From Cedecea neteri (GTDB taxonomy: Bacteria; Pseudomonadota; Gammaproteobacteria; Enterobacterales; Enterobacteriaceae): DNA of 64,000 nt. Numbering within the stretch: position 1 is the stretch's first letter; every line of letters begins with the position of its first letter. The notes below the pieces were generated by a model, which was given only the letters and a program-made list of their open reading frames with translations, was not told the DNA's origin and did no database searches. The stretch is from positions 3,100,001 to 3,164,000 of the forward strand of contig NZ_CP009451.1 in assembly GCF_000757825.1 (NCBI RefSeq). The letters are read 5' to 3'. The translations under genes were made by a program, and so were the position numbers. Below are positions 20,758 through 34,719 of the stretch, in pieces.

Positions 20758-21320
20758 ATGGATTGCCCTTTGGCCTCGTCAAGTTTACCCTGCGCCATCA
20801 ACAGCAGATCGCAAATTTCCCGCACTGCACCTCGCCCACCGCTGATTCTGGTCACGTAATCCGCTTTTGGCGTCAATAATGGGTGCGCGTCGGCTACCGC
20901 AACGCTTAAACCCACCTGCTCCATAACCGGCCAGTCGATAAGATCGTCGCCAATGTAGGCAACTTGCTCCGGTAAAAGCGCGACTTTTGACAGCAGATCG
21001 CGAAACGCGACCAGTTTATCGGACTGCCCCTGATAAAGGTGGGTGATGCCCAATGTTGCGCAGCGATCTTCCAGCAGCTTTGCTTTCCTGCCAGTAATAA
21101 TAGCGACTTCAATTCCGGAGGTCAGGGCGCAGCGAATACCATAGCCATCACGCACGTTGAAGGCTTTAAGCTCTTCGCCGCTGTTGCCCATGTAAATAAG
21201 GCCGTCGGACATTACGCCATCGACGTCCAGAATCAGCAGGCGAATCTCTTTCGCCCGCGCTATGACCTGCGCGCTTACCGGCCCGTAGCAGGTATCAAGC
21301 AGCGCATCACGGTTACTCAT
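20754..21320 (-). CDS. kdsC: 3-deoxy-D-manno-octulosonate-8-phosphate phosphatase
   Basis: KdsC removes phosphate from KDO-8-phosphate to give KDO for the LPS inner core. The 188 aa carry the HAD motif DVDGVMSDG (nucleophile D32, general acid D34) and a later YIGDDLIDWP motif that binds magnesium. The length equals E. coli. It lies 16 nt after kdsD and overlaps lptC, linking KDO synthesis with LPS export. Confidence 0.97.
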   Translation of the reverse strand: MSNRDALLDTCYGPVSAQVIARAKEIRLLILDVDGVMSDGLIYMGNSGEELKAFNVRDGYGIRCALTSGIEVAIITGRKAKLLEDRCATLGITHLYQGQSDKLVAFRDLLSKVALLPEQVAYIGDDLIDWPVMEQVGLSVAVADAHPLLTPKADYVTRISGGRGAVREICDLLLMAQGKLDEAKGQSI

Positions 21321-21336
21321 TAAGGCTAATCCTTTT

Positions 21337-22323
21337 TTAAACTACGCCTGCGCGCAGCATGTCATGCATATGTACCACACCCAGCAACTGGTCGCCATCC
21401 GCGACCATAACCGAGGTGATATGGCGGGACTGCATCAGGTTTAATGCATCTACCGCCAATGTGCCAGGGCGTACGCGAATGCCGCCGGTCGTCATGACAT
21501 CAGCAATGCGTAAGGTATTTAAATCGGCTCCCATATCGAACACGCGACGTAAATCGCCGTCGGTAAAGATGCCTTCAATTTTCATCAGGTCATTGCAGAT
21601 GACCGTCATCCCCATATTTTTACGGGTAATTTCCAACAGCGCATCGCGTAGCGACGCCTCTTTGCTCACGTGCGGGATATCATCGCCTGTGTGCATGATG
21701 TCGTTGACGCGTAAGAGCAGTTTGCGGCCCAGCGCGCCGCCAGGGTGAGACAGTGCGAAGTCTTCAGCGGTGAACCCACGGGCTTTCAGCAAGGCTACGG
21801 CCAGGGCGTCACCCATGACCAGCGTCGCCGTGGTGCTGGTGGTCGGCGCCAGGCCAAGCGGGCATGCTTCCTGAGGGACTTTAATGCACAGATGGATATC
21901 CGCCGCGCGGCCCATGGAGCTTTCCGGGCGTGCGGTCATGCAAATCAACGGCACCTGCAGGCGTTTTAATACCGGAATGAGCGCCAGAATTTCATTCGAC
22001 TCGCCGGAGTTAGAAACCGCAATGACGATATCCTGCGCCGTGACCATACCCAGGTCGCCGTGGCTGGCTTCTCCTGGATGCACAAAAAAGGCCGGGGTGC
22101 CGGTGCTGGCAAAGGTTGCCGCCATTTTTTTACCGATATGGCCTGATTTCCCCATGCCCATGACGACAACTTTGCCCGGGCAGTAGAAAATCTTCTCGCA
22201 GGCCTGTGAAAAATCGTCGTTGATGTACTGGTCAAGCTGAGCCAGGCCTTCACGTTCAATATTGAGCACGTCTTTGCCCGCTTGTTGAAAGTCAAAACCC
22301 GGCGCTAAATCTATATGAGACAT
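21337..22323 (-). CDS. kdsD: D-arabinose 5-phosphate isomerase
   Basis: KdsD converts ribulose 5-phosphate to arabinose 5-phosphate, the first step toward KDO. From ATG 22323 the product is 328 aa (MSHIDLAPGFDFQQAGKDVL), the E. coli length; the open frame upstream runs into the yrbG end and is not used. It has an SIS domain with VVVMGMGKSGHIGKK and SNSGESNEI, followed by two CBS domains (about 205-325). The gap to yrbG is 16 nt. Confidence 0.97.
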   Translation of the reverse strand: MSHIDLAPGFDFQQAGKDVLNIEREGLAQLDQYINDDFSQACEKIFYCPGKVVVMGMGKSGHIGKKMAATFASTGTPAFFVHPGEASHGDLGMVTAQDIVIAVSNSGESNEILALIPVLKRLQVPLICMTARPESSMGRAADIHLCIKVPQEACPLGLAPTTSTTATLVMGDALAVALLKARGFTAEDFALSHPGGALGRKLLLRVNDIMHTGDDIPHVSKEASLRDALLEITRKNMGMTVICNDLMKIEGIFTDGDLRRVFDMGADLNTLRIADVMTTGGIRVRPGTLAVDALNLMQSRHITSVMVADGDQLLGVVHMHDMLRAGVV

Positions 22324-22339
22324 AATTCCTGTTTCCGTT

Positions 22340-23317
22340 TTATCCGACGACAGGTGGCGCAACAAACCACAGCACCACGATCCATATGATAAACCCACAT
22401 GTTAACAGAGCGCCGGCGAGCTTGCCGATTTGGCGTGGTTTACGCCAGCACAGCACGGCAAAAACAGCACTTACCGCTAACATCAGCCAGTAATCCCGGG
22501 CGAAAGCCAGCGGATTCAGGCTGCCGGGCGCCACCAGTGCGGGGATCCCGAGAACAAAAACAACGTTAAAAATATTCGACCCGATAATATTACCGATCGC
22601 GATATCATCTTCACCTTTGCGTGCACCGGCGATAGCGGTTGCCAGTTCCGGCAGGCTGGTCCCCACGGCGATAATCGTCAAGCCAATCACCAGCTCGCTT
22701 ACGCCGAAATAATGGGCCAGCACTGAGGCATTATCGATAACCATCCGCGTCGCCATCGGCATGATAACTAACGCAACGCCCAGCCATAAAAACGCGACCG
22801 ACAGGCTGCCTTCCTGAGGAAGCTCAGCGAGCTGTTCCCGCGTCAGGCTATCAACGCCCTGGCGCTCGGCAAGGCGGCCTATTCTAATGATAAACACCAG
22901 ATATAACACTGCCATCGTCAGCAGCATGATACCTTCTGCCTGCGTCAGCTCACCGTCATATAAAAAAAGGCCTGCGGCGGCACTTACCGCCAACATTAGG
23001 GGCAATTCACGCCGTAGAATATCGGAATTAACGGTAAATGGGTGTAATAGCGCTGCGAGCCCCAAAATCAGCATTATATTGGTGATATTAGAGCCGATGG
23101 CCGTGCCGACGGCTAAATCCAGCTGGCCGTGCAGCGCGGAAGAGCTGGCGATGATAATTTCAGGAAGTGAAGTGCCGATGCTGACCACCGTCATGCCGAT
23201 AATCAGCGGTGGGATCCCGATACTGCGACAAAGGATCGCTGCGGCGAAAACTAAACGGTCGGCGCCATAGACCACCAGAAGTAAACCAATAATTAATAGC
23301 GCCGTAGCTAACAGCAT
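22340..23317 (-). CDS. yrbG: Calcium/sodium antiporter-family protein YrbG
   Basis: A 325-aa inner-membrane protein with about ten membrane segments arranged as two homologous halves. Each half carries the CaCA-family repeat: GMTVVSIGTSLPEIIIA near the N-terminus and GLTIIAVGTSLPELATA in the second half, each followed by GSN motifs. The start at 23317 (MLLATALL) matches E. coli. It heads the yrbG-kdsD-kdsC-lptC-lptA-lptB run and diverges from mlaF. Deleting the E. coli gene has little effect; the ion it carries is unproven. Confidence 0.94.
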   Translation of the reverse strand: MLLATALLIIGLLLVVYGADRLVFAAAILCRSIGIPPLIIGMTVVSIGTSLPEIIIASSSALHGQLDLAVGTAIGSNITNIMLILGLAALLHPFTVNSDILRRELPLMLAVSAAAGLFLYDGELTQAEGIMLLTMAVLYLVFIIRIGRLAERQGVDSLTREQLAELPQEGSLSVAFLWLGVALVIMPMATRMVIDNASVLAHYFGVSELVIGLTIIAVGTSLPELATAIAGARKGEDDIAIGNIIGSNIFNVVFVLGIPALVAPGSLNPLAFARDYWLMLAVSAVFAVLCWRKPRQIGKLAGALLTCGFIIWIVVLWFVAPPVVG

Positions 23318-23546
23318 GAAAAATCCTTTCTTAGGGTATAATCGCCGATCCTGAGGGCCTGAAGGCTCGGGCAAAACGAAGTGCTGCCTGAACCCGGCGA
23401 TAAGTCTTAATTCTGACTTTATGCGGCGGAAAAGTAAAACAAATGCCAGCTTTCGCTAACCCGCACAGGTAATATTCTGTAAAAATGTTGGGTTTTAGCA
23501 TCTCTTTAAGGCCATGCTTGCCGGCAAACACAAAAAAGGAAGGGCG

Positions 23547-25152
<1,606 letters not shown>

Positions 25153-25156
25153 GTTC

Positions 25157-25708
25157 ATGCAAACAAAGAAATTTGAAGTTTGGGTTGGTGCTTTTCTGCT
25201 GGTAGCGCTGGTTGCCATTGTTTTTCTCTGCCTGAAGGTGGCTAACGTCACGTCTCTGCGCAGTGAGCCGACCTATCGGGTCTACGCCACATTCGACAAC
25301 ATTGGCGGCCTGAAAATGAGTTCGCCTGTTCGCCTTGGCGGCGTCGTGATTGGTCGTGTTGATGGCATCGCCCTCGATCCCAAAACGTACCTGCCTCGCG
25401 TAACGCTGGATATCGAACAGCGCTACAACCAGATCCCGGATACCAGCTCCCTGGCTATTCGTACTTCTGGCCTGCTGGGTGAGCAGTATATTGCCCTTAA
25501 TCTCGGTTTTGATGACCCGGAACTCGGGTCATCTATGCTTAAAGACGGCAGTACCATTCAGGATACGAAGTCTGCGTTGGTACTTGAGGACCTGATTGGC
25601 CAGTTCCTCTATAAGAGCGGCAACGGCGACAACAAGAATTCTGGCGATGCCGAGGCGCATCCTGCGGGTCATACTGATGCCGCGCCGCAGCCAGGGACCA
25701 CGAATTAA
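25157..25708 (+). CDS. mlaD: Mla substrate-binding protein MlaD
   Basis: MlaD is anchored in the inner membrane by one segment (about residues 7-26), and its MCE domain (about 38-115) forms a hexameric ring that carries phospholipid. The 183 aa start at ATG 25157 and match the E. coli length. Conserved MCE features include TFDNIGGLK and RTSGLLGEQYIAL. The Asp/Asn/Gly-rich C-terminal tail is variable. Confidence 0.97.
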   Translation: MQTKKFEVWVGAFLLVALVAIVFLCLKVANVTSLRSEPTYRVYATFDNIGGLKMSSPVRLGGVVIGRVDGIALDPKTYLPRVTLDIEQRYNQIPDTSSLAIRTSGLLGEQYIALNLGFDDPELGSSMLKDGSTIQDTKSALVLEDLIGQFLYKSGNGDNKNSGDAEAHPAGHTDAAPQPGTTN

Positions 25709-25725
25709 TTTAAGAGGAACGAACA

Positions 25726-26355
25726 ATGTTTAAGCGTCTTATGATGGTTGCCATGCTGGTGATAGCCCCGTTTGCGATGGCGGCCGATCAAACCAACCCT
25801 TACAAGTTAATGAACGAGGCGGCGCAGAAGACCTTTGACCGCCTGAAGGCTGAGCAGCCTAAAATTCGGCAGAACCCGAATTATCTGCGCGATATCGTCG
25901 GCCAGGAGCTGTTGCCTTACGTGCAGATTAAATACGCTGGAGCATTGGTGCTGGGTCGTTACTATAAAGACGCCACGCCTGCGCAGCGCGACGCCTACTT
26001 TAAGGCTTTCGAAGAATACCTGAAGCAGGCATATGGTCAGGCGCTGGCGATGTATCACGGTCAGACTTACCAGATAGCCCCGGAGCAGCCGCTGGGCAAC
26101 GCGGATATTATTGCGATCCGCGTGACGATTATCGATCCCAATGGCCGGCCGCCGGTGCGTCTTGACTTCCAGTGGCGTAAAAATAGCCAAACGGGCAACT
26201 GGCAGGCCTACGACATGATCGCCGAAGGGATCAGCATGATCACCACTAAACAGAACGAGTGGAGCGACCTGCTGCGTACCAAAGGGATTGATGGTTTGAC
26301 CGCACAGCTGCAGTCCATTTCGAAGCAGCCGATTACTCTGGACAGTAAACAGTAA
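25726..26355 (+). CDS. mlaC: Periplasmic phospholipid-binding protein MlaC
   Basis: MlaC shuttles phospholipid between the outer-membrane MlaA-OmpC complex and MlaFEDB. The 209 aa (E. coli 211) begin with a signal peptide cleaved at about residue 20 (PFAMA followed by ADQTNPY). The Tgt2/MlaC fold follows, with [24 protein letters not shown]. The stop and the mlaB start share one base (TAATG), a coupling signal. Confidence 0.97.
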   Translation: MFKRLMMVAMLVIAPFAMAADQTNPYKLMNEAAQKTFDRLKAEQPKIRQNPNYLRDIVGQELLPYVQIKYAGALVLGRYYKDATPAQRDAYFKAFEEYLKQAYGQALAMYHGQTYQIAPEQPLGNADIIAIRVTIIDPNGRPPVRLDFQWRKNSQTGNWQAYDMIAEGISMITTKQNEWSDLLRTKGIDGLTAQLQSISKQPITLDSKQ

Positions 26356-26657
26356 TGGCGGAAGAACTGAGCTGGAAACAGGAAGGTGCCACGTTGCACT
26401 TTTTTGGCGAGCTGGATGGAGATACCGTTCAGCAGCTCTGGGCGCAGCGCGAGAAGACGGTCGCCGGTATTACCGTCTTTGAGCTTAGCGGCCTGACGCG
26501 TGTTGATACTGCAGGGCTGGCGTTACTTATCCACCTGACAGCCATCGCCACCCGTCAGGGACGCGAGGTTGAGCTGCGGGGAGCCAGTGAGAATTTGCGC
26601 ACGCTGGCTCAGCTCTACAATCTGCCAGAGACGCTGCTGCCGCATCTGGCAGGCTAA
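26355..26657 (+). CDS. mlaB: Mla STAS-domain protein MlaB
   Basis: MlaB is the small cytoplasmic STAS subunit that binds and stimulates MlaF. The 100 aa align with E. coli MlaB (97 aa) and include the conserved RVDTAGLALLIHL segment; the residue after VD that is often phosphorylated in STAS proteins is threonine. It ends the mla operon before the hairpin at 26679. Confidence 0.95.
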   Translation: MAEELSWKQEGATLHFFGELDGDTVQQLWAQREKTVAGITVFELSGLTRVDTAGLALLIHLTAIATRQGREVELRGASENLRTLAQLYNLPETLLPHLAG

Positions 26658-26678
26658 TGATTTCAGCACGTTACTTTC

Positions 26679-26713
26679 AAAGCCCTCGAACTGTTAAGTT
26701 CCGGGGCTTTTTG
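26679..26713 (+). terminator. Terminator of the mla operon
   Basis: AAAGCCC at 26679-26685 pairs with GGGCTTT at 26703-26709, extended by an imperfect inner stem around GTTA and followed by T residues. It lies 22 nt after mlaB and before ibaG. Confidence 0.8.
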
Positions 26714-26790
26714 CTTATTTAAGCGGACGCCACTTTCCTCTAAGATGTGTGGCTTATTTCATCATTTATTAATCGACGAATAGATACCCC

Positions 26791-27045
26791 ATGGAAAATC
26801 ATGAAATTCAGACAGTGCTGATGAACGCACTGCCCCTCCAGGAAGTCCACGTCTCGGGCGATGGCAGCCACTTTCAGGTGATAGCGGTGGGTGAGTTATT
26901 CGCCGAGTTAAGTCGCGTCAAGAAACAGCAAACGGTCTATGCTCCGCTGATGGAATTTATCGCGGATAATCGCATCCATGCCGTTTCCATCAAGACCTAC
27001 ACGCCGGAAGAGTGGGCGCGCGATCGCAAACTGAATGGTTTTTGA
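26791..27045 (+). CDS. ibaG: BolA-family iron-sulfur metabolism protein IbaG
   Basis: The 84-aa protein matches E. coli IbaG (YrbA), a BolA paralogue that pairs with monothiol glutaredoxins in iron-sulfur trafficking and acid resistance. The family loop [18 protein letters not shown] and conserved [13 protein letters not shown] histidine region are present. murA follows after 53 nt; the two may share transcripts. Confidence 0.96.
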   Translation: MENHEIQTVLMNALPLQEVHVSGDGSHFQVIAVGELFAELSRVKKQQTVYAPLMEFIADNRIHAVSIKTYTPEEWARDRKLNGF

Positions 27046-27083
27046 ATCATCGGCTCAGGCTGATGATAACGTTTTGAATTTAA

Positions 27084-28361
<1,278 letters not shown>

Positions 28362-28380
28362 GCCTCCCTTAGCAAGAAAA

Positions 28381-28405
28381 AACCGGGGCATGCCCCGGTT
28401 TTTTT
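28381..28405 (+). terminator. murA terminator
   Basis: A perfect 10-bp palindrome-type stem (AACCGGGGCA with TGCCCCGGTT, 28381-28400) is followed by seven T. It ends murA; the complementary A-run also precedes it, so it could stop sfsB transcription as well. Confidence 0.9.
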
Positions 28406-28667
28406 ATAGCTGCCGAATCTTGCTGGATCTGTCGATAAACTCATGGGTTATAGGATCGTGATAGCGCGACGGCCAAATGACCTGAGGGGCTACGCCCAGA
28501 GCCTGAGCGATAATGAACTCCCCTTTAGGCCAGGGGCGGGATAACGCGTTGGCGAGCGTTGATGAGCTTAAACCTGACTGACGTGACAGGGCGGCAAGCG
28601 AGGTTCTCTTTTTTCGCAGGCCGGCAATGATGTCCGCCGGATGCCAGTCCACATACTGATTTTCCAT
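28404..28667 (-). CDS. sfsB: Ner-like DNA-binding protein SfsB
   Basis: SfsB (Nlp) resembles the Ner repressors of Mu-like phages and was described as an activator of maltose genes together with CRP. The 87 aa (E. coli 92) keep the core DWHPADIIAGLRKK and SSTLANALSRPWPKGE helix-turn-helix, and the WPSRYHDPITHEFIDR end. The C-terminal tail is shorter than in E. coli. It is transcribed toward murA, and the two stops face each other across the terminator. Confidence 0.93.
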   Translation of the reverse strand: MENQYVDWHPADIIAGLRKKRTSLAALSRQSGLSSSTLANALSRPWPKGEFIIAQALGVAPQVIWPSRYHDPITHEFIDRSSKIRQL

Positions 28668-28714
28668 AATCTCTCCCTGTAATCTTACAAATCCTGCCCT
28701 GAACTGAGCATTAG

Positions 28715-28757
28715 TACAGGAAACTTATAGCATAAAAAGTTCCAAATGATTCCTGTA
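28715..28757. promoter_or_regulatory. Inverted repeat upstream of sfsB
   Basis: TACAGGAA (28715-28722) and TTCCTGTA (28750-28757) form a perfect 8-bp inverted repeat separated by 27 A/T-rich bases that contain a TATAAG-like -10 element on the minus strand. This could be an operator pair for SfsB itself or another regulator. The 233-nt gap sfsB–ispB shows nothing else except the ispB terminator. Confidence 0.4.
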
Positions 28758-28868
28758 AGTGTAAGGAATAACGCATTCTGTGTTTTCATCCGCATATATG
28801 ATGAAATCAAATGAAAATGGCAGGATTTAAGTGAAGGTATGGAGATGGGGCGAAGTTTTATTGGAAAC

Positions 28869-28892
28869 TTAGCGCGCCAAATGACGCGCTAA
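28869..28892 (-). terminator. ispB terminator
   Basis: An 8-bp stem (TTAGCGCG and CGCGCTAA, loop of 8) begins 9 nt after the ispB stop on the minus strand and is followed by a short G-TTT tract, so it is a moderate intrinsic terminator. Confidence 0.6.
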
Positions 28893-28900
28893 AGTACTCG

Positions 28901-29872
28901 CTAACGATCGCGCTGTACGGACATGTGGGCTAAAGAGATAAGCGCTTCACGATATGGGCTATCAGGCAGAACAGAAAGCGCGTCGATTGCTTTATCTGCC
29001 TCTTCCTCAGCACGCTGGCGGGTCCACTCCAGAGAACCGCAATCCGCCATAGCTTTCAGGACAGGATCCAGCAGATGGCGGCCATTTCCTTGTTCGATCG
29101 CTTCACGGATCATCTGTGTCTGTTCCGGTGAACCATTACGCATGGCGTGCAGCAGCGGCAGCGTAGGCTTACCTTCGTTAAGGTCATCACCGACGTTTTT
29201 ACCCAGGGTCTGCCCGTCCGAGCTGTAATCCAGCAGATCGTCAATGAGCTGGAAAGCCGTGCCCAGGTAACGCCCATAATCCTGCAGCGCTTTTTCCTGA
29301 ACGTCAGATGCACCAGCCAGGATCCCCGAACATTGCGCTGCGGCTTCAAACAGGCGAGCCGTTTTGCTGTAAATCACCCGCATGTAGCTTTCTTCGGTGA
29401 TATCAGGGTCATTGCAGTTCATCAACTGCAGTACTTCGCCTTCAGCAATGACGTTAACAGCCTCAGACATGACTTCCAGCACTTTCAGCGAGCCAAGACT
29501 GGTCATCATCTGGAAGGAACGCGTATAGATAAAGTCGCCGACCAACACGCTTGCGGCATTGCCAAAAGCAGCGTTAGCCGTGGCTTTACCGCGACGCATA
29601 TCTGATTCGTCCACGACGTCATCGTGGAGAAGGGTAGCGGTATGTATGAATTCGATTAGCGCCGCTATTCTGACATGCGCCTGCCCTTCATAAGCAAGTG
29701 CCCGTGCGGCAAGCACGGCAATCATAGGGCGGATACGTTTACCGCCGCCGCTGACGATGTAGTAGCCCAGCTGGTTGATCAGCTGGACATCAGAATTCAG
29801 TTGCTCAAGGATTGTCGCATTGACACCCGCCATATCTTGCGCGGTTAACTCATTAATTTTTTCTAAATTCAT
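28901..29872 (-). CDS. ispB: Octaprenyl diphosphate synthase
   Basis: IspB elongates farnesyl diphosphate with isopentenyl diphosphate to the C40 side chain of ubiquinone and menaquinone, and is essential in E. coli. The 323 aa equal the E. coli length. Both aspartate-rich motifs are present: the first as LLHDDVVDESDMRRG and the second as LIDDLLDYSS. It is divergent from rplU. Confidence 0.98.
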   Translation of the reverse strand: MNLEKINELTAQDMAGVNATILEQLNSDVQLINQLGYYIVSGGGKRIRPMIAVLAARALAYEGQAHVRIAALIEFIHTATLLHDDVVDESDMRRGKATANAAFGNAASVLVGDFIYTRSFQMMTSLGSLKVLEVMSEAVNVIAEGEVLQLMNCNDPDITEESYMRVIYSKTARLFEAAAQCSGILAGASDVQEKALQDYGRYLGTAFQLIDDLLDYSSDGQTLGKNVGDDLNEGKPTLPLLHAMRNGSPEQTQMIREAIEQGNGRHLLDPVLKAMADCGSLEWTRQRAEEEADKAIDALSVLPDSPYREALISLAHMSVQRDR

Positions 29873-30030
29873 CGCAAAAGTCTGGCTTTCGTCCTGTTTA
29901 TTCCATATCCGTATGGCATAACGAGAGGGTTGAGGTTCGATACTGTAGTACAGATTGTACTGAAAAAACGAGGCAGATAAACGGTGTGTGTGCTGTTGCG
30001 TTTTTTTTCTACGCTAATTGACGATCGGAC

Positions 30031-30059
30031 TTGTCAAAGCATCACGATTTGCGTAATAT
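30031..30059 (+). promoter_or_regulatory. rplU-rpmA promoter
   Basis: TTGTCA (30031-30036) and TAATAT (30054-30059) are separated by exactly 17 nt, close to the sigma-70 consensus, 74 nt upstream of the rplU ATG. A strong promoter fits a ribosomal protein operon. Confidence 0.75.
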
Positions 30060-30075
30060 TCGCGCCCTATTGTGA

Positions 30076-30444
<369 letters not shown>

Positions 30445-30463
30445 GACCTGAGGAGTAGATTAA

Positions 30464-30721
<258 letters not shown>

Positions 30722-30744
30722 GTTTTTCGGTCCGGTAACGGATG

Positions 30745-30775
30745 AAAGCCCCGCAACGTGTTGCGGGGCTTTTTA
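30745..30775 (+). terminator. rplU-rpmA terminator
   Basis: A 13-bp stem (AAAGCCCCGCAAC with its complement, 30745-30772) and a T-run make a strong intrinsic terminator. yhbE starts 37 nt later and may be read from leakage through it, as in E. coli. Confidence 0.9.
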
Positions 30776-30811
30776 CATTGTACGCCTGGTAAATTAAAAC
30801 AGGGAATGGGC

Positions 30812-32966
<2,155 letters not shown>

Positions 32967-32979
32967 GTCTCAAACGAAG

Positions 32980-33006
32980 AAGGCCGGTGCTCCCGGCCTT
33001 TTTTAT
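32980..33006. terminator. Terminator between convergent obgE and pmrB
   Basis: AAGGCCGG (32980-32987) pairs with CCGGCCTT (32993-33000) and six T follow on the plus strand, so it ends obgE. The pmrB stop codon lies inside the T-run; on the minus strand only a short CTTCGTTT follows, a weaker signal. Confidence 0.85.
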
Positions 33007-34058
33007 TGAATGCTGCCGGGAAGCCAGCAGTCAGCCTGCAGGCCGCCTTCAGCGCGGTTATCCAGTTCAAGACTGCCATGATGGAGCTGCACAATACGTA
33101 GCACAATGTTCAGGCCCAGCCCGCTTCCACCGTAACGCTGGTCCATACGCCTGAAAGGTTCCGTTATCTGCTGAAGATACTCGGCTTTAATGCCCGGACC
33201 GCTGTCGACCACGCTCAACAGAGTTCCTCCCTCTTTCTCTGCCAGCATCACATGAATCACGCCTTTTTCTGGGCTATAGCGAGAGGCATTTTCCAGCAGG
33301 TTACGCAGCATCAAACGCAGCAGCACGGCATCGCCCTGAACGGTCAGAGAGGCGTCCGCGGGCCAGATGAGCTTTTGCCCGCGAGGCGCAGCCAATTCTT
33401 CCATTTCCATCTTCAGCGGCGCAACGATGTCGCTGCTCCAGGTCAGCGTATTGTAATGCCCGCTGGCGAGGGCTTGCCCGGCACGGGAGAGCATCAGTAG
33501 CTGCTCAATGGTGTGCATGAGCTGATCGATTCTGGTTAGCAGCATCGGGGCCTGCTCTATGCCCTTTTTTGCCATCAGTTCGAGATGCAGCCTGAGGCCA
33601 GCCAGCGGCGTTCTCAGTTCGTGTGCGGCATCGGCAGTGAACAGACGTTCTTGCTGAATAGTATGATCCAGGCGGCCAAGCAGCTGGTTAAGGGAATTGG
33701 TCACCGCCACCATTTCGTCCATGTCGGAAAACATGGGCAGCGGCGTGAGATTGTCGGCGGAACGATTAGCAAGGCTGGAGCGCAGCTGATTCAGAGGACG
33801 GGTTATCCAGGTGATTGCCCAGAAGGAAAAGAAAAGCGTGAAGGCGACCATCACCAGAGAAGGCACCAGCAAAGAGGCAATCGCTTCGCGGATCTCCTTC
33901 TCCACCTGCTGGTTTCGGGCCTTGGCGGACAGCGTTTCACTCACCAGGAAGCCAATCTGCTCACGACTTTCATGCCAGAGCCAGACGACGCTTATCAGCT
34001 GGAAAAAAAGAAGAATAAGCGCCAGCAGGACCATCAGGCGCCGGCGCATGCTGCTCAT
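33003..34058 (-). CDS. pmrB: PmrB/BasS-like sensor histidine kinase
   Basis: The 351-aa protein aligns along its length with E. coli BasS/PmrB (363 aa). Two membrane segments (about 8-28 and 63-85) flank a short periplasmic loop bearing two ExxE motifs, ESRE (30-33) and EIRE (55-58), the ferric-iron ligands described for PmrB. A HAMP region, the phosphorylated H146 (AAHELRTPLAG) and ATPase motifs (N-box LLENASRYSP, DSGPGI, GGSGLGLNIV) follow. PmrB with PmrA controls lipid A modification and polymyxin resistance. It overlaps pmrA by 4 nt. No eptA or arn gene is nearby, unlike E. coli; a diverged paralogue with another signal remains possible. Confidence 0.85.
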   Translation of the reverse strand: MSSMRRRLMVLLALILLFFQLISVVWLWHESREQIGFLVSETLSAKARNQQVEKEIREAIASLLVPSLVMVAFTLFFSFWAITWITRPLNQLRSSLANRSADNLTPLPMFSDMDEMVAVTNSLNQLLGRLDHTIQQERLFTADAAHELRTPLAGLRLHLELMAKKGIEQAPMLLTRIDQLMHTIEQLLMLSRAGQALASGHYNTLTWSSDIVAPLKMEMEELAAPRGQKLIWPADASLTVQGDAVLLRLMLRNLLENASRYSPEKGVIHVMLAEKEGGTLLSVVDSGPGIKAEYLQQITEPFRRMDQRYGGSGLGLNIVLRIVQLHHGSLELDNRAEGGLQADCWLPGSIQ

Positions 34059-34717
34059 GAACGGCTTTCCAGTCGGTAGCCAACGCCGCGCACGGTTTTG
34101 ATTCTGTCCTTCCCTAATTTGCGGCGAAGATTATGGATATGCACTTCGAGGGTATTGGAGCCTGGGTCGTCTTGCCAGCTGTAAATATCCTGCTGCAGCG
34201 TTTCGCGGTGCACCGTCTGGCCAATGCGCATCATCAGGCGAGTGAGCAAGGCGAACTCTTTGGGCGTAATTTCTACGGCCTGATTAGCGAGTAAGACCTG
34301 CTGTGTTTGCAGATTAAGGGTTAAATCGTCTTCCTGCAGCAGATTGTCGCTGTGCCCCTGGTAGCGGCGAATCAGCGCCCGGGCGCGTGCCTGTAGCTCT
34401 GCAAGGGCAAAAGGTTTAACCAAATAATCATCGGCGCCAGAATCCAGGCCGTTTACGCGGTCTTCAAGCGCGTCGCGAGCCGTGAGGATCAGCACGGGGT
34501 TTTTTACCCCACGACGACGCCACTGGCTTAGCAGCGTGGCACCGTCCTTATCAGGCAGCCCCAGGTCGAGAATAATCAGGCTGTACTCGCCGCTTTGCAG
34601 CAGGGCGTCTGCCTGGGCCGCCGTGGTGGCGCAGTCTAAGGCATAGCCTTCCCCGCCTAATGCCAGCGCAAGACCTTCCTGGAGCAGTAAATCGTCTTCA
34701 ACAATAAGCAGTTTCAT
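34055..34717 (-). CDS. pmrA: PmrA/BasR-like response regulator
   Basis: The 220-aa OmpR-family regulator has a receiver with E7/D8/D9 pocket residues (IVEDD), phospho-acceptor D51 (IILDLGLPDKDG) and K101 region, then a winged-helix domain with TPKEFALLTRLM and NTLEVHIHNLRRKLG. The latter is nearly identical to PmrA. Its ATG lies 2 nt after the dacB stop, so it appears to be read from the dacB promoter and is coupled to pmrB by a 4-nt overlap. A link between PBP4 expression and polymyxin-type signalling is an inference from this layout. Confidence 0.86.
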   Translation of the reverse strand: MKLLIVEDDLLLQEGLALALGGEGYALDCATTAAQADALLQSGEYSLIILDLGLPDKDGATLLSQWRRRGVKNPVLILTARDALEDRVNGLDSGADDYLVKPFALAELQARARALIRRYQGHSDNLLQEDDLTLNLQTQQVLLANQAVEITPKEFALLTRLMMRIGQTVHRETLQQDIYSWQDDPGSNTLEVHIHNLRRKLGKDRIKTVRGVGYRLESRS

Positions 34718-34719
34718 GG

